64,000 nt of DNA, taken from Shewanella sp. GD04112. GTDB lineage: Bacteria > Pseudomonadota > Gammaproteobacteria > Enterobacterales > Shewanellaceae. Positions 36,222 to 45,660 of this stretch are shown here, in pieces. Every line of letters begins with the position of its first letter. Within the stretch, counting starts at the first letter, position 1. Both the position numbers and the translations under genes were made by a program. A model generated the notes under the pieces. That model did no database searches. It was not told the origin of the DNA and saw nothing but the letters and a program-made list of their open reading frames with translations. Location: contig NZ_JAOEAL010000001.1 of the NCBI RefSeq assembly GCF_029835735.1, positions 2,790,001-2,854,000 on the forward strand, read 5' to 3'.

Positions 36222-36824
36222 AATACCTCCCTTAGAATGGGCCAAATGTCCATGGCAAGATACGGATAAACCCCGTTGGTGCCCATACCACCTAGGGATG
36301 AAATACTAAAAGTGGAAATAGTTGGGATAAAAAATTAAAACATCTCCCGATACAGCGACATCTATCCGCAGCCGATTTATCCGTCTGACATCACGCATGT
36401 TGTTAATTGCGCCTCTCCAACAAACTCGGTAGAACCATAAAGCGCAGCCTTAATCCGAACAAAAGCCCTTGGATTAACGTGTTCCACGTTAGGAAACTTG
36501 CCTGCGATTGAGTGCCTTTATTGTGCAACTTACGTTAGGCCGCGGTTATCTTCTGACTCAGTGAACTTTTGATTAATGCTATAACCCTCACACTTTAATA
36601 ATGAAATAAACTCAAATTCTTCATAAAGTTGAACTAATATGTAACATGCATAATGGCAGGAATGGGAGTCAACACAGGGAAAGCGAATGCCTCAAACATT
36701 AAATAAGGTGTCGGCTATCCTGTCGCGATGAAGTAGTTACCCTCCTAACCAACACTGTAACATTAGGGATCTGCCGTTCTGTATTCATGCAGGTGATTCA
36801 AGTTATCGGCTTATAACTCGTTGA
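36222..36824. other. Long intergenic region upstream of the efflux operon
   Basis: About 600 bases without a credible gene. A short perfect hairpin (AACGTG-ttc-CACGTT near 36478-36492) is the only clear structure. It probably holds the regulatory region of the five-gene operon. Confidence 0.4.
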
Positions 36825-36887
36825 GGTAACAACGGAATCGAAAACAACGAATTAATCGCGGTTGAAAATCGTATCGTCACTAAGTTT

Positions 36888-37946
36888 TTGGACATGTTCA
36901 TTAAATTTGGCATGCTCCTCGCGCTAGCATCCTTCTGCTATACCATCTTCTCCCCATTTTTAAATATCATGCTCTGGGCCGTGATCCTCGCGGTTGTGAT
37001 TTACCCCTTTCACCAGCGAATTGCTAAGCGGCTCAATGATAAACAAGGCCGCGCCGCCACTCTGTTGATTGTTTTAGGATTAATGCTACTGGTGTTACCA
37101 ACTATTATGATGGTCAGTTCCATGACCGATAATATGGGCAGCCTAGTAGAAAGTGTTAATCAAAACACCCTTGAAGTCCCTGCACCAAAGGAAAGCATTG
37201 CCAATATTCCCTTTGTTGGAGCAAAAATTTATGACGTTTGGCAGAAAGCATCGACCGATTTGCCCTCGTTAGTCAAAAGTTTACAACCGCACTTAGGCGA
37301 AGTAACAAAGCAAGTCATTCATGCATTGGCAAGCATCAGTGGCAGTCTGTTGATGAGTATGTTTTCCTTCATCATCGCTGGCATCATGATGGCGTATGGC
37401 CGCGCCGGTGAACAAAGTTCGACTCGTATTGCCACTCGAATAGCAGGCCCTGAACGCGGCGCAAAATTGGTCAATATCTGCTCTTCTACCATTCGTGCAG
37501 TGGCGCTTGGAGTTATAGGTGTAGCCTTTATTCAGGCATTGCTGATCGGTATTGTTATGACCCTTGCGGGTATCCCTTTGGTGGGTATCTTCTTTATCTT
37601 GGTCTTGGTATTAGGGATTGCACAAGTTCCCGCGCTATTAGTGACTCTTCCAGCGATAGCTTATATCTGGATGACTGGCGACAACGGCACGGTAGGCAGC
37701 ATTATCTATACAGTGTTGCTGATTCTTGCGGGTGCGGTGGATAACGTGCTCAAACCTATTTTCCTAGGTCGAGGAGTCGATGCCCCAATGCCTGTGGTAC
37801 TGATAGGCGCGTTAGGCGGCATGGCCACCAGCGGTATTCTGGGAATGTTTATTGGCGCCACACTCTTATCGATCGGCTACCGTATCTTTATGGCATGGGT
37901 GGATGAAGGTCTCGAAGAGCCGTTGAGAGAGCAAGATGACAATTGA
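36888..37946 (+). CDS. AI-2E family (PerM/YdiK-type) membrane transporter
   Basis: A polytopic inner-membrane protein of 352 residues from this TTG start, with about eight hydrophobic segments and the AI-2E transporter pattern (PFLNIMLWAVILAVVIYPFH at the start; FLGRGVDAPMPVVLIGALGG near the end). The frame is open without a stop back to 36825 and encodes ENRIVTKFLD before the TTG, which looks like genuine protein. An ATC at 36837 with GAGGT 9 bases upstream may be the true, rare start. It overlaps the next gene by 11 bases and heads a five-gene operon. Substrate unknown. Confidence 0.85.
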   Translation: MDMFIKFGMLLALASFCYTIFSPFLNIMLWAVILAVVIYPFHQRIAKRLNDKQGRAATLLIVLGLMLLVLPTIMMVSSMTDNMGSLVESVNQNTLEVPAPKESIANIPFVGAKIYDVWQKASTDLPSLVKSLQPHLGEVTKQVIHALASISGSLLMSMFSFIIAGIMMAYGRAGEQSSTRIATRIAGPERGAKLVNICSSTIRAVALGVIGVAFIQALLIGIVMTLAGIPLVGIFFILVLVLGIAQVPALLVTLPAIAYIWMTGDNGTVGSIIYTVLLILAGAVDNVLKPIFLGRGVDAPMPVVLIGALGGMATSGILGMFIGATLLSIGYRIFMAWVDEGLEEPLREQDDN

Positions 37947-39489
37947 CCATTTCATTCCCCGCTTAATCTTGGGCGGGGTTTGCGCTCTGCTCGGCGGTTG
38001 TACTGTGCTTGGCCCTGACTATCAACGGCCCGACGTGCCAGAAATCCAAACATGGCAAAGCGCCAGTTCGAAGCTGTTTAGCACGGTTCCTGCTGCTAGC
38101 GATTATCGGCAATGGTGGTCCAAGCTTAACGATCCCGTGCTCAGCCGTTTGATTGACGAAGCCTTGCTGAAAAATCCGGATGTGCGGATCGCAGGCTTGC
38201 GGATACTCGAAGCGCAAGCACAGCTTGGTATCGCCGAAAGCCTGCGTAATCCCCAATTAACCCAAGCCACGGCCCAGTGGCTCGGTGCGGGCCAAACCCA
38301 AAGCGGCAACAGCACCTCGGGCAGCAGTTACGGCGCGGCATTTAATCTGGGCTGGGAACTCGATTTTTGGGGTAAATTTCAGCGCAGTATCGAGTCTGCC
38401 GATGCCAATTACTTTGCCACTATCGCCCAATACGATGATGTGCAAGTGTTGATGATTGCTCAAGTGGCGCAGCTGTATGTCACCATTCGCACCTTGGAGG
38501 CTAGGCTGCAAATTGCCCATGAGAATGCGCAAATCCAAAAACGCAGTTTAGAAATCACCCAGCACCAGTTTCACAGCGGCAATACGGCTGAGCTCGATGT
38601 GCAACAAGCCAAAACCCAGTACTTGAGCACGCTGTCAACCATTCCAACCTTAGAGACGAATCTGCGCCAAAGCCAAAATGCCCTTAGTACTCTGCTGGCC
38701 AGAGCGCCCGGCCCCTTAGCCGAAATGGCAAGCAATACCGGCGTGATCCCAGAAGGGCAATTAACCTTAGTCACTGAGATGCCTGCCGATTTATTACGTC
38801 GGCGCCCTGATGTACGCACCGCCGAGCGCCAGCTTGCGACCCAATCAGGGCAGATTGGCATTGCCGAGAGCGATTTGTATCCCTCTATCACTTTGGCTGG
38901 GACTCTGGGATTAAATGCCACGGGCAGCGGCCACAGTATTTTCTCTTGGGGTATGGGGCCATCGATTAGCTGGAATATCCTCGACAGCGGTCGGTTGAGC
39001 AATCAAATCCTAGTGCAAGATGCACGCTTTGAGCAATTACACGAAGTCTACCGTGAAACCGTGTTCAAAGCGGCGCGTGAAGTCGATGATGCCGCCATTG
39101 CCTACGCCAACAGCGCGACGGAAATCACCTTACTGACACAAACTGGTGAAGCCGCGAGTCGCTCACTTGAGATAGCCAACACTCAATACCGTGAAGGCAT
39201 GGCAGATTTCCAACGGGTACTCGACTCTCAACGCGCCCTCTTCAGCCAACAAGAACGTCTGGTTAACAGTCGTGGCGCCCATATCGGCAACCTCATCACC
39301 CTCTACAAAGCCTTGGGAGGCGGATGGGAGCAAGGCCGACAACGCCCACTCGTGAGCCCCGAGGTAGATAAAAAGCTTCGCGCCCGTGATGAATGGGTGC
39401 CGCTATTGGATGCGAACCCGCCCCAAGCCGGCACAGCACCAACTCCCCAGCCACCAACGACTACTCAAAAGGGAATTGTGAATGACTGA
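37936..39489 (+). CDS. Outer-membrane efflux lipoprotein (NodT/OprM-like, TolC superfamily)
   Basis: A 517-residue outer-membrane channel of the RND/NodT lipoprotein family. The lipobox LLGGC gives Cys22; NPDVRIAGLRILEAQAQLGI and the second repeat (LLRRRPDVRTAERQLATQSG) are the paired OEP signatures. The C-terminal extension is Pro/Thr-rich. It overlaps the genes on both sides (11 and 8 bases). With the HlyD-type adaptor it should form the outer part of a tripartite efflux system. Confidence 0.93.
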   Translation: MTIDHFIPRLILGGVCALLGGCTVLGPDYQRPDVPEIQTWQSASSKLFSTVPAASDYRQWWSKLNDPVLSRLIDEALLKNPDVRIAGLRILEAQAQLGIAESLRNPQLTQATAQWLGAGQTQSGNSTSGSSYGAAFNLGWELDFWGKFQRSIESADANYFATIAQYDDVQVLMIAQVAQLYVTIRTLEARLQIAHENAQIQKRSLEITQHQFHSGNTAELDVQQAKTQYLSTLSTIPTLETNLRQSQNALSTLLARAPGPLAEMASNTGVIPEGQLTLVTEMPADLLRRRPDVRTAERQLATQSGQIGIAESDLYPSITLAGTLGLNATGSGHSIFSWGMGPSISWNILDSGRLSNQILVQDARFEQLHEVYRETVFKAAREVDDAAIAYANSATEITLLTQTGEAASRSLEIANTQYREGMADFQRVLDSQRALFSQQERLVNSRGAHIGNLITLYKALGGGWEQGRQRPLVSPEVDKKLRARDEWVPLLDANPPQAGTAPTPQPPTTTQKGIVND

Positions 39490-40576
39490 CAGTACACCCA
39501 CACCAGGAAAGGCCAGCAAATATGCCACGCTTGGCCTGCTGGCACTCATCGTTATCTTACTGTTCTGGTATCTGTTGGCCGACAGAATGACGCCCTATAG
39601 CTCACAGGCAAGGGTTCAAGCCTTTGTCGTGCCGATAGCCGCCGAAGTCACGGGGCAGATTTTGAAGGTCTATGTACAGGATAATCAGGATGTGACTGAG
39701 GGCTCTCCCCTATTCGATATCGACCCTGAGCCCTATGATATTGCGCTCGCCAAAGCCAAGTCTGATTATGAAACCATGCTCAATAGCGTCAAAGCTAATA
39801 ACGAGGGCGTAAAAGCGGCCGAGGCGAAACTACAAGCCATGCGGGCGTCTTACAGTAATTCGGTAAAAGATGCCGAACGGCAAGAGCGCCTCTATCGCCA
39901 AGACCCAGGCGCCATTTCAGTGCGTCGACTCGAAATTGCTCAGGCATCACGGGAAACCGCCAGCAGCCAAGTCACCGCCGCCGAAGCCGATGTTAGACGC
40001 GCCATTGAGGCTGCTGGCGTAAATGGTGAAAATAACTCACAGCTATTAAGCGCCCGTTCGGCAGTGAATAAAGCCGAGCGCGACAGACAAAATACCCATG
40101 TTGTTGCTCCTAGCCGTGGGGTTATCACGGATTTACATACTGATGTAGGGCAATTTATCAATGCGGGCGCCCCGGCGATGACCCTCATCGCCATTCACGA
40201 TGTGTGGATTTCGGCAGATCTCACTGAAAACAACCTCGGCAATATTCAAGTAGGTGACCGCGTCGCTATCTTACTCGACAGCATGCCAGGGCGGCTCTTT
40301 AGCGGACAAATACGCAGTGTCGGCTACGGGGTGGACGATGGTAAAAAACAGGCAGTTGGGTCACTCCCCACCGTCAGCAATAATCGCGATTGGTTAAGAC
40401 AGGCGCAGCGCTTTCCAGTCAAAGTGTCGTTCTCTGCGGATGATATGCCACCCGCGGCCAACTTACGGGTGGGTGGTCAGGCGGATATCTTAGTGTATAC
40501 CGAAGAACACAGCCTGATGAACCCGCTCGGCGCCCTCTATATTCGGATCATGAGTCTCTTCTCATACCTGTATTGA
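39482..40576 (+). CDS. HlyD/EmrA-type periplasmic adaptor protein
   Basis: 364 residues: one N-terminal membrane anchor (TLGLLALIVILLFWYLLAD), a biotinyl/lipoyl-like half (VVPIAAEVTGQILKVYVQDN), a long coiled-coil hairpin (about residues 90-195), the second lipoyl half (HVVAPSRGVITDLHTDVGQF) and a beta-barrel. It connects the inner-membrane partner to the outer-membrane channel encoded just upstream. Starts 8 bases inside the preceding gene. Confidence 0.92.
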   Translation: MTDSTPTPGKASKYATLGLLALIVILLFWYLLADRMTPYSSQARVQAFVVPIAAEVTGQILKVYVQDNQDVTEGSPLFDIDPEPYDIALAKAKSDYETMLNSVKANNEGVKAAEAKLQAMRASYSNSVKDAERQERLYRQDPGAISVRRLEIAQASRETASSQVTAAEADVRRAIEAAGVNGENNSQLLSARSAVNKAERDRQNTHVVAPSRGVITDLHTDVGQFINAGAPAMTLIAIHDVWISADLTENNLGNIQVGDRVAILLDSMPGRLFSGQIRSVGYGVDDGKKQAVGSLPTVSNNRDWLRQAQRFPVKVSFSADDMPPAANLRVGGQADILVYTEEHSLMNPLGALYIRIMSLFSYLY

Positions 40577-40584
40577 GGCCAGAC

Positions 40585-41610
40585 ATGCATCACGCCGATA
40601 GCACAGTATTCAGAATTGGCCTTGGCACTGCTCTTGCGGTGTTCGTGTGTTTTGGTCTCGCACTACCGATGCCGCACCTTGGCTGTATCATGGCGTGGGT
40701 CATCCTATGTCGCCCCGGTGAGGCGTTGAGTTTAAAAAAGGGCATTATCGGTGGCGTGATGTTATCGCTCATTATGACCGCCGGCGTATTGTTAGTCCCG
40801 CTATTGAACTATTACACCTTTGCGGCCGTGCTGCTGGTCGTGTTGTTTCTCTATATCTTGATGCTGATGTCGGTCACAGGCAAAGGCGTGTTAGCCATGT
40901 TGCTGACAATGGCGATTACCCTGATCCCGGTGGCGGGATTAATCGAACAAGCATTGGCGCTGGCCATCGCCCAGTTGATTGCCATCGGAGTGTTGATTGG
41001 CACGTTAGTCAATGGCATCGCCCACGCGTTGTTTCCGCCCTCACCCATCGCCGCCGCAGAGCAACCAACACTATTACCGCCTGAACGTCCAAAGCGCTTG
41101 GCCCTTCGCGCCACCATTATTGTTATCCCTGTGTGGCTACTGGCACTGAGCGATCCATCATTTTACATTCCCGCCGTGATGAAAACGGTGATGCTCGCGC
41201 AGCAAAGTACGCTACTCAATGCCAAACAAGCGGGCAAAGAACTGGTGCTCTCGACCCTTATGGGCGCCCTGTTGGCATTCGCCCTATGGATGGGGTTAAG
41301 TATTTGGCCCTCGCTCTTGATGTTGGTATTGCTGCTGACGCTAATGACGATATGGCTGGCACAACGGCTGATTCAAGTCGTGCCTACGCGCTTTCCACCC
41401 TCGTTTTGGAGCAATAGTTGGATCACTGCCCTCATCCTATTTGGCCCAGCCATTGCCGACAGTGCGAATGGTAAGGATGTGTGGCTAGCCGCCGCGATGC
41501 GTTGTAGCCTGTATTTATTAGTCGCGGGCTATGGTTGGTTGTGTTTTATGGTACTCGAGCAGCGCTGGCCCGCGGGTCGGCCCGCATCAGAAACCCCGGT
41601 TGGAGAATAA
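40585..41610 (+). CDS. DUF2955 inner-membrane protein, FUSC-like
   Basis: A 341-residue hydrophobic protein with about ten predicted helices in two halves, resembling the DUF2955/FUSC group that pairs with HlyD-type adaptors in efflux of aromatic acids or similar compounds. Start: the ATG at 40585 has GAGG 5-9 bases upstream (the frame also permits TTG at 40573, overlapping the adaptor stop). It is the likely inner-membrane component of the efflux system. Confidence 0.8.
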   Translation: MHHADSTVFRIGLGTALAVFVCFGLALPMPHLGCIMAWVILCRPGEALSLKKGIIGGVMLSLIMTAGVLLVPLLNYYTFAAVLLVVLFLYILMLMSVTGKGVLAMLLTMAITLIPVAGLIEQALALAIAQLIAIGVLIGTLVNGIAHALFPPSPIAAAEQPTLLPPERPKRLALRATIIVIPVWLLALSDPSFYIPAVMKTVMLAQQSTLLNAKQAGKELVLSTLMGALLAFALWMGLSIWPSLLMLVLLLTLMTIWLAQRLIQVVPTRFPPSFWSNSWITALILFGPAIADSANGKDVWLAAAMRCSLYLLVAGYGWLCFMVLEQRWPAGRPASETPVGE

Positions 41611-41611
41611 A

Positions 41612-42022
41612 ATGTTATCAGCATTAGTGGTTGGCTTACCCATCATCCTAATCAATATGTTGTTGCAATCGCTCGCTACCATGTGGTGTATCCGCTTCTA
41701 CAACAAGCGGGTATTGGACCGCGATAGCTTAGTCGCAGGGGTTTTAGGCCTATTTGGCATTACCACCATTGTGATACTGGGCAATCTGTTACAGATAGTG
41801 ACCTGGGGCGGCTTGTTTGTTTTTTTAGGCGAGTTCGATAATCTGCACGATGCCATTTATCACTCAGGAGTTAACTTCGCCACCTTAGGGTATGGCGATA
41901 TTGTGATGAGCGAAAAATGGAAACTACTGGGGCCAATCGAAGCCGTGAATGGCGCGCTAATGATAGGTTTATCAGGTGCTTCTATGCTGGCAGTATTACA
42001 GCAATACGTGCAGAAAAAATAA
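41612..42022 (+). CDS. Small two-helix potassium-channel-like protein
   Basis: 136 residues. N-terminal hydrophobic helices (ALVVGLPIILINMLLQSLA; LVAGVLGLFGITTIVILGNLL) are followed by a pore loop with the selectivity filter TLGYGD (91-96) and a last helix (GALMIGLSGASMLAVLQQYV). This is the Ion_trans_2 pattern. GGAGA precedes the start, 1 base after the DUF2955 stop, so it belongs to the efflux operon. No regulatory domain is attached. The reason for a channel in this operon is not clear. Confidence 0.82.
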   Translation: MLSALVVGLPIILINMLLQSLATMWCIRFYNKRVLDRDSLVAGVLGLFGITTIVILGNLLQIVTWGGLFVFLGEFDNLHDAIYHSGVNFATLGYGDIVMSEKWKLLGPIEAVNGALMIGLSGASMLAVLQQYVQKK

Positions 42023-42023
42023 C

Positions 42024-42053
42024 ACAAAGGGGCGCTTGGTAGAGCCCCTTTGT
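42024..42053 (+). terminator. Terminator of the efflux operon
   Basis: A perfect 10-base stem (ACAAAGGGGC 42024-42033 with GCCCCTTTGT 42044-42053). The T-run is short. Confidence 0.75.
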
Positions 42054-42475
42054 CATCCCAATTCAAGTGCTTAGGTAGGATTTTTTACGCGCAAGAGACT
42101 TTGTATCGCCCTCACCCGCAAAATTAACAACCCGCATTCCCTTGGTTAGCTCACCTTAATGAGCCTCAAATCCACAGTGACCTCAAGTTCAATCATTCAC
42201 TTTCAGGAACGCTTTAACACTGTGGCTTTACGCAAACTTATCGGCGAATGATTTACGCTCGACAGCCCATTTTTCTGTACAGATTAACAAAAGTCGCGAT
42301 GGCATAGATGCCACAAAGTGACCATAGGGCGGACAATCAACTCCCGAAGACCATGGTTCACCTTCTTAGCACCTGCGTAATCTGTACGTTTTAAAGAAAA
42401 TATATAACTCGTTTGGGGACATTTTCTAGTTAAAGCCTTAACTCAAACGCGTTTGCTTCAGATAAAAATATCTAT
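42054..42475. other. Intergenic region left of the hamAB cassette
   Basis: About 420 bases without a credible gene. A palindrome AAACGCGTTT lies at about 42446-42455. I interpret the right edge (42481) as the left edge of the cassette insertion site. Confidence 0.4.
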
Positions 42476-42546
42476 GGGTAACGCTGCGCTCTGCGGCAAA
42501 TTTGGAGCGCAGCGGAAACTTGTCCGATAGTAGCGCTTTGTTACAC
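42476..42546 (-). other. attC-like integron recombination site downstream of hamB
   Basis: Read on the minus strand: R'' GTGTAAC (fwd 42540-42546), AAAGCGCT, then CGG-a-CAAGTTT, a loop CCGCTGCGCTCC, AAATTTG-CCG, CAG-AGCGC, AGC and R' GTTACCC (fwd 42476-42482). The arms pair in the order R, spacer, L, with an unpaired base in the L arm, as in integron attC sites. R'' begins 6 bases after the hamB stop, the normal position of an attC relative to its cassette gene. The 7-base cores differ from the textbook RYYYAAC/GTTRRRY at one or two positions. Confidence 0.65.
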
Positions 42547-42552
42547 GGCGGC

Positions 42553-45500
42553 TTAACCACTAAAATATGATGGGAACTCGCCAATACACTCACTTACAAC
42601 CTGATGGTAGGTCTTTAATATATCGGAATCGAACACATCAGAATCTACTCCTTGGCCATTAAGAACAGAACCAAGGCGCTTGCAAACCTCTCTATCAACA
42701 TAGCCCTGAGAATAGAGCCACATTTCAAGGCGATTTGACAGTCCAAGTTTTAAACGTGTTTGCAAGCTCCTAAGATGCTCCAATACATCGTCGGCCAATC
42801 CCTTACCCTCAGCCACATCAGCAATAGCCCCGACATACAACATAGAATCAAAAGAGATTGCACCGTCAGCCAAGTCTACTACGTGGTCCATTTTAATAGT
42901 TCTTTGCTGCGCCCCTGCTTGATAATAAACGCCTGATTGAACCAAGTGACCATGCAGATCAGCATAGCTAGTTCCTGAAATCCATAATTTGGCAAATTCT
43001 AGTATTACGTCTTTAGGCTTTATTTTGAGAAACATCTTGTTGTTATTGAGCTGAGATAGCAAAGGCCAGCAAATCAAAAGAACTTCACCAGAGCTTTGCG
43101 CTTGTGCTATTTCCTCCCAATTTTCATCAAGCCAATTTTCGATTAAGAATAGATTTTTCAACCCCAGCAATGATTTTCCGAAGAATGCTCTTTTCTCTTC
43201 GGGCACGGAAAGAACTCTACCTGCGACAAGTGAAAATGCTGCCCGTAGCTGGTGTTTCTGATTTTCGTCTGACAAAAAGTAAGCCAGTGTTCCTTGGGCC
43301 AACTCATCAAAGAACGTTTGAGACGCACCTGGATTGTCTTTCAAATAGGACAAAAAATAGCTTTCTATTGCTTCGATTAAAGCTTCCTTATAATCCATCT
43401 GATCCAGTAGCGAACTGATATCAATAGCGTTTTGATTTCCTACATCTATACAGATTTGTCTATAGTCGCCGGGATTTGCGATGAACTGGATAACATCAAC
43501 ATTAAGTGCTGCAAAATCAAAAGACGAGATCAAGTCCAGTAGGCTACTAGCGCAGTCCTCCGCATTAGTAAAATCGAGCAAATGCATCGCTCTTTGCCAT
43601 CGCCACCTTTCACGAAAATCATTGCGCTTATCAAAAACATCTGTATCCGCAAAAATGACACTCCCTTCGGTATGGTATCCAGCTCTGCCTGCTCGCCCGA
43701 TGAGATTGTGGAAGTCTCGCGTGGTGATTTCTTGTCCTGCTTGAAATGTACTTGAAACAACTAAATATCTAATTGGAAGATTCACACCCTGGGCAAGGGT
43801 TGAGGTACATACTACCAATACTGACTTATTGGATTCCATTGCCCACTCTACAGAAACGCGGATACCATTGGGAATGTTTGAGCTATGCGGCAATATTCCA
43901 AGGGAAATCGAACGAGTAAGTATAAACTCATCTCCAAAATGCAAACTGGAAAGGTAAGCAATTTTGTCTAATTCGCTTTGTTCGCTAGAAGTGCTAGGTG
44001 GCGGTAAAGGAAGCCCTCTTTCGTAGTAATCAACTAAAAGCTCGCATATTGACGTAACAGTACTCTTTACACCGCAGAAGATAGCAACAGGTCCTTGATG
44101 GCATAATTTTACCCCTAAATAAGCTGCGACGCTGGGGTTGTCGTTTTTGGCGGGAAAAAGCCGAGCGTTCCTCTCTCGGCCTCTCGTTCCAAGGTTTATT
44201 TGCTCAATCACTCTAGGAACGAAAAAATCTCTATCTGCCTCACGATCTTGATCGATATATTGAAGTTGACCTATTGCTGTTTGCCAGCTTGCGAAGGCTG
44301 TACTTCGTACTGTTGGTAAACATCCTGCTCCTTGAATCTCAATACCAGTCTCTCCATTAAGCCATTCACCAATTGAGTTTGCGTTCGCCATTACAGCGGA
44401 GATCAATACCTTCTGAACATCATCACCTACGCGAGATTTGAGGTAGGCCATCAATAGCTCGTAGGTGACACCTCTCCTTCCAGTGTCAAACTGATGCCCT
44501 TCGTCAAAAATAAGCAAGCCGATTGAGTCTGCTAAAGCGGGTTCATGTCTAAGAAGATAAACAAGTTTCTCCGGTGTGGTAACAACTATAGACTTGGTAG
44601 CTAATCCATCCTGATCAGTTTCTCCGATTAAAAGTCTTATAAGCTCGTCATCACTTGCGGAAATATCCAGAACATCTTGCAATTCATTGATATTTACATC
44701 TTCACTTTCGAATGCCAGTTCAAATGTCGCTGTAATCTCCCGACATAAGGCTCTGAATGGCGCCACTATTACAGCAACGTCAGAGCGCCCAGACAAAAAC
44801 GAGCTTCTAATTATTAATTCTGTAGATTTTGTCTTTCCTGCACTCGTAGGCATTTGCACAACAGCAGATACACCAGAAAAAACTCCTTGCTCGCCCAGCA
44901 ACCTCTGAGCAGGCCAAAACTCTTGAACAAATGTCGGTTTAACAATTAAATTAAACCATTGTTTTATTGGAATTTGTGTGTATTTCGGCAAACAGACTAT
45001 TGACGAGTTTTCTAGTTTTCGTAGCAAGATAGAAGAAATAATGTCGGCAAATAGAAGCTCTCTATCAGAACCTTTCTCGTACACTTCATTCCTCAAGGTC
45101 TGTATTTTCTGTTTAAAGCTCTGGGCATCAAGTGTTAAACCAAAGAAACTACGAGTGGCGTAGCCGACATCATCTATTGCCTGAGTTAAATAGGTTTCTT
45201 TAACGCGATACCAATCCTCTTCGAAGTTAGACTTCAATATCCATATCAGAATTCCCTCAAGATTAGTATCAGTGAGCAGTTCTGTCTTATAGGCCAAACT
45301 TTTGGCCAGAACGATGGAGCTACCGGGCATGTTCGCTAAATAGTAAGCCGCCGAACCTATAATCTTTAGATAAATAGTCATCTCATCAGCCAGATGAGAC
45401 TGAATCAAAGCATCAAAATATTGCCCAACTGAGATTAGCTCAGACTTTAGCTCTTCATGCTCATCCGTCTCTTCAACCTGTTGTTCTCCACGAGCTTCGA

Positions 45501-45660
45501 GAGCTGACAGGTCGCCCAATATCCCTATAGTCGTAATCAATAATTTACGCGGGTCAACAGGTAACTCAATATGAGATGCTTCATCAATAGCAAATTCATA
45601 CATCTTTGCTTTCGACTTTGTAATTGCCAGCATTTTCTTTGAGGACGACTCAAGCTTCAT
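42553..45660 (-). CDS. hamB: Ski2-like DEAD/DEAH-box helicase, HamB-like (Hachiman-type defence)
   Basis: A 1035-residue superfamily-2 helicase. An N-terminal region of about 230 residues has no recognised domain. Helicase motifs follow: I MPTSAGKTKS (Lys at about 276), Ia APFRALCRE, II DEGH (386-389), III SAVMAN (421-426), V TSTLAQGVNLP (619-629) and VI FHNLIGRAGRAG (650-661). These are typical of Ski2-like enzymes. A helical C-terminal region of about 370 residues ends the protein. The Met at 45660 overlaps hamA by 11 bases and has AGAGGG upstream; the longer frame to 45684 is less likely. Paired with a nuclease-like protein it fits the Hachiman anti-phage system; a related but unnamed system is possible. 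The gene is AT-richer than its neighbours. Confidence 0.72.
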   Translation of the reverse strand: MKLESSSKKMLAITKSKAKMYEFAIDEASHIELPVDPRKLLITTIGILGDLSALEARGEQQVEETDEHEELKSELISVGQYFDALIQSHLADEMTIYLKIIGSAAYYLANMPGSSIVLAKSLAYKTELLTDTNLEGILIWILKSNFEEDWYRVKETYLTQAIDDVGYATRSFFGLTLDAQSFKQKIQTLRNEVYEKGSDRELLFADIISSILLRKLENSSIVCLPKYTQIPIKQWFNLIVKPTFVQEFWPAQRLLGEQGVFSGVSAVVQMPTSAGKTKSTELIIRSSFLSGRSDVAVIVAPFRALCREITATFELAFESEDVNINELQDVLDISASDDELIRLLIGETDQDGLATKSIVVTTPEKLVYLLRHEPALADSIGLLIFDEGHQFDTGRRGVTYELLMAYLKSRVGDDVQKVLISAVMANANSIGEWLNGETGIEIQGAGCLPTVRSTAFASWQTAIGQLQYIDQDREADRDFFVPRVIEQINLGTRGRERNARLFPAKNDNPSVAAYLGVKLCHQGPVAIFCGVKSTVTSICELLVDYYERGLPLPPPSTSSEQSELDKIAYLSSLHFGDEFILTRSISLGILPHSSNIPNGIRVSVEWAMESNKSVLVVCTSTLAQGVNLPIRYLVVSSTFQAGQEITTRDFHNLIGRAGRAGYHTEGSVIFADTDVFDKRNDFRERWRWQRAMHLLDFTNAEDCASSLLDLISSFDFAALNVDVIQFIANPGDYRQICIDVGNQNAIDISSLLDQMDYKEALIEAIESYFLSYLKDNPGASQTFFDELAQGTLAYFLSDENQKHQLRAAFSLVAGRVLSVPEEKRAFFGKSLLGLKNLFLIENWLDENWEEIAQAQSSGEVLLICWPLLSQLNNNKMFLKIKPKDVILEFAKLWISGTSYADLHGHLVQSGVYYQAGAQQRTIKMDHVVDLADGAISFDSMLYVGAIADVAEGKGLADDVLEHLRSLQTRLKLGLSNRLEMWLYSQGYVDREVCKRLGSVLNGQGVDSDVFDSDILKTYHQVVSECIGEFPSYFSG

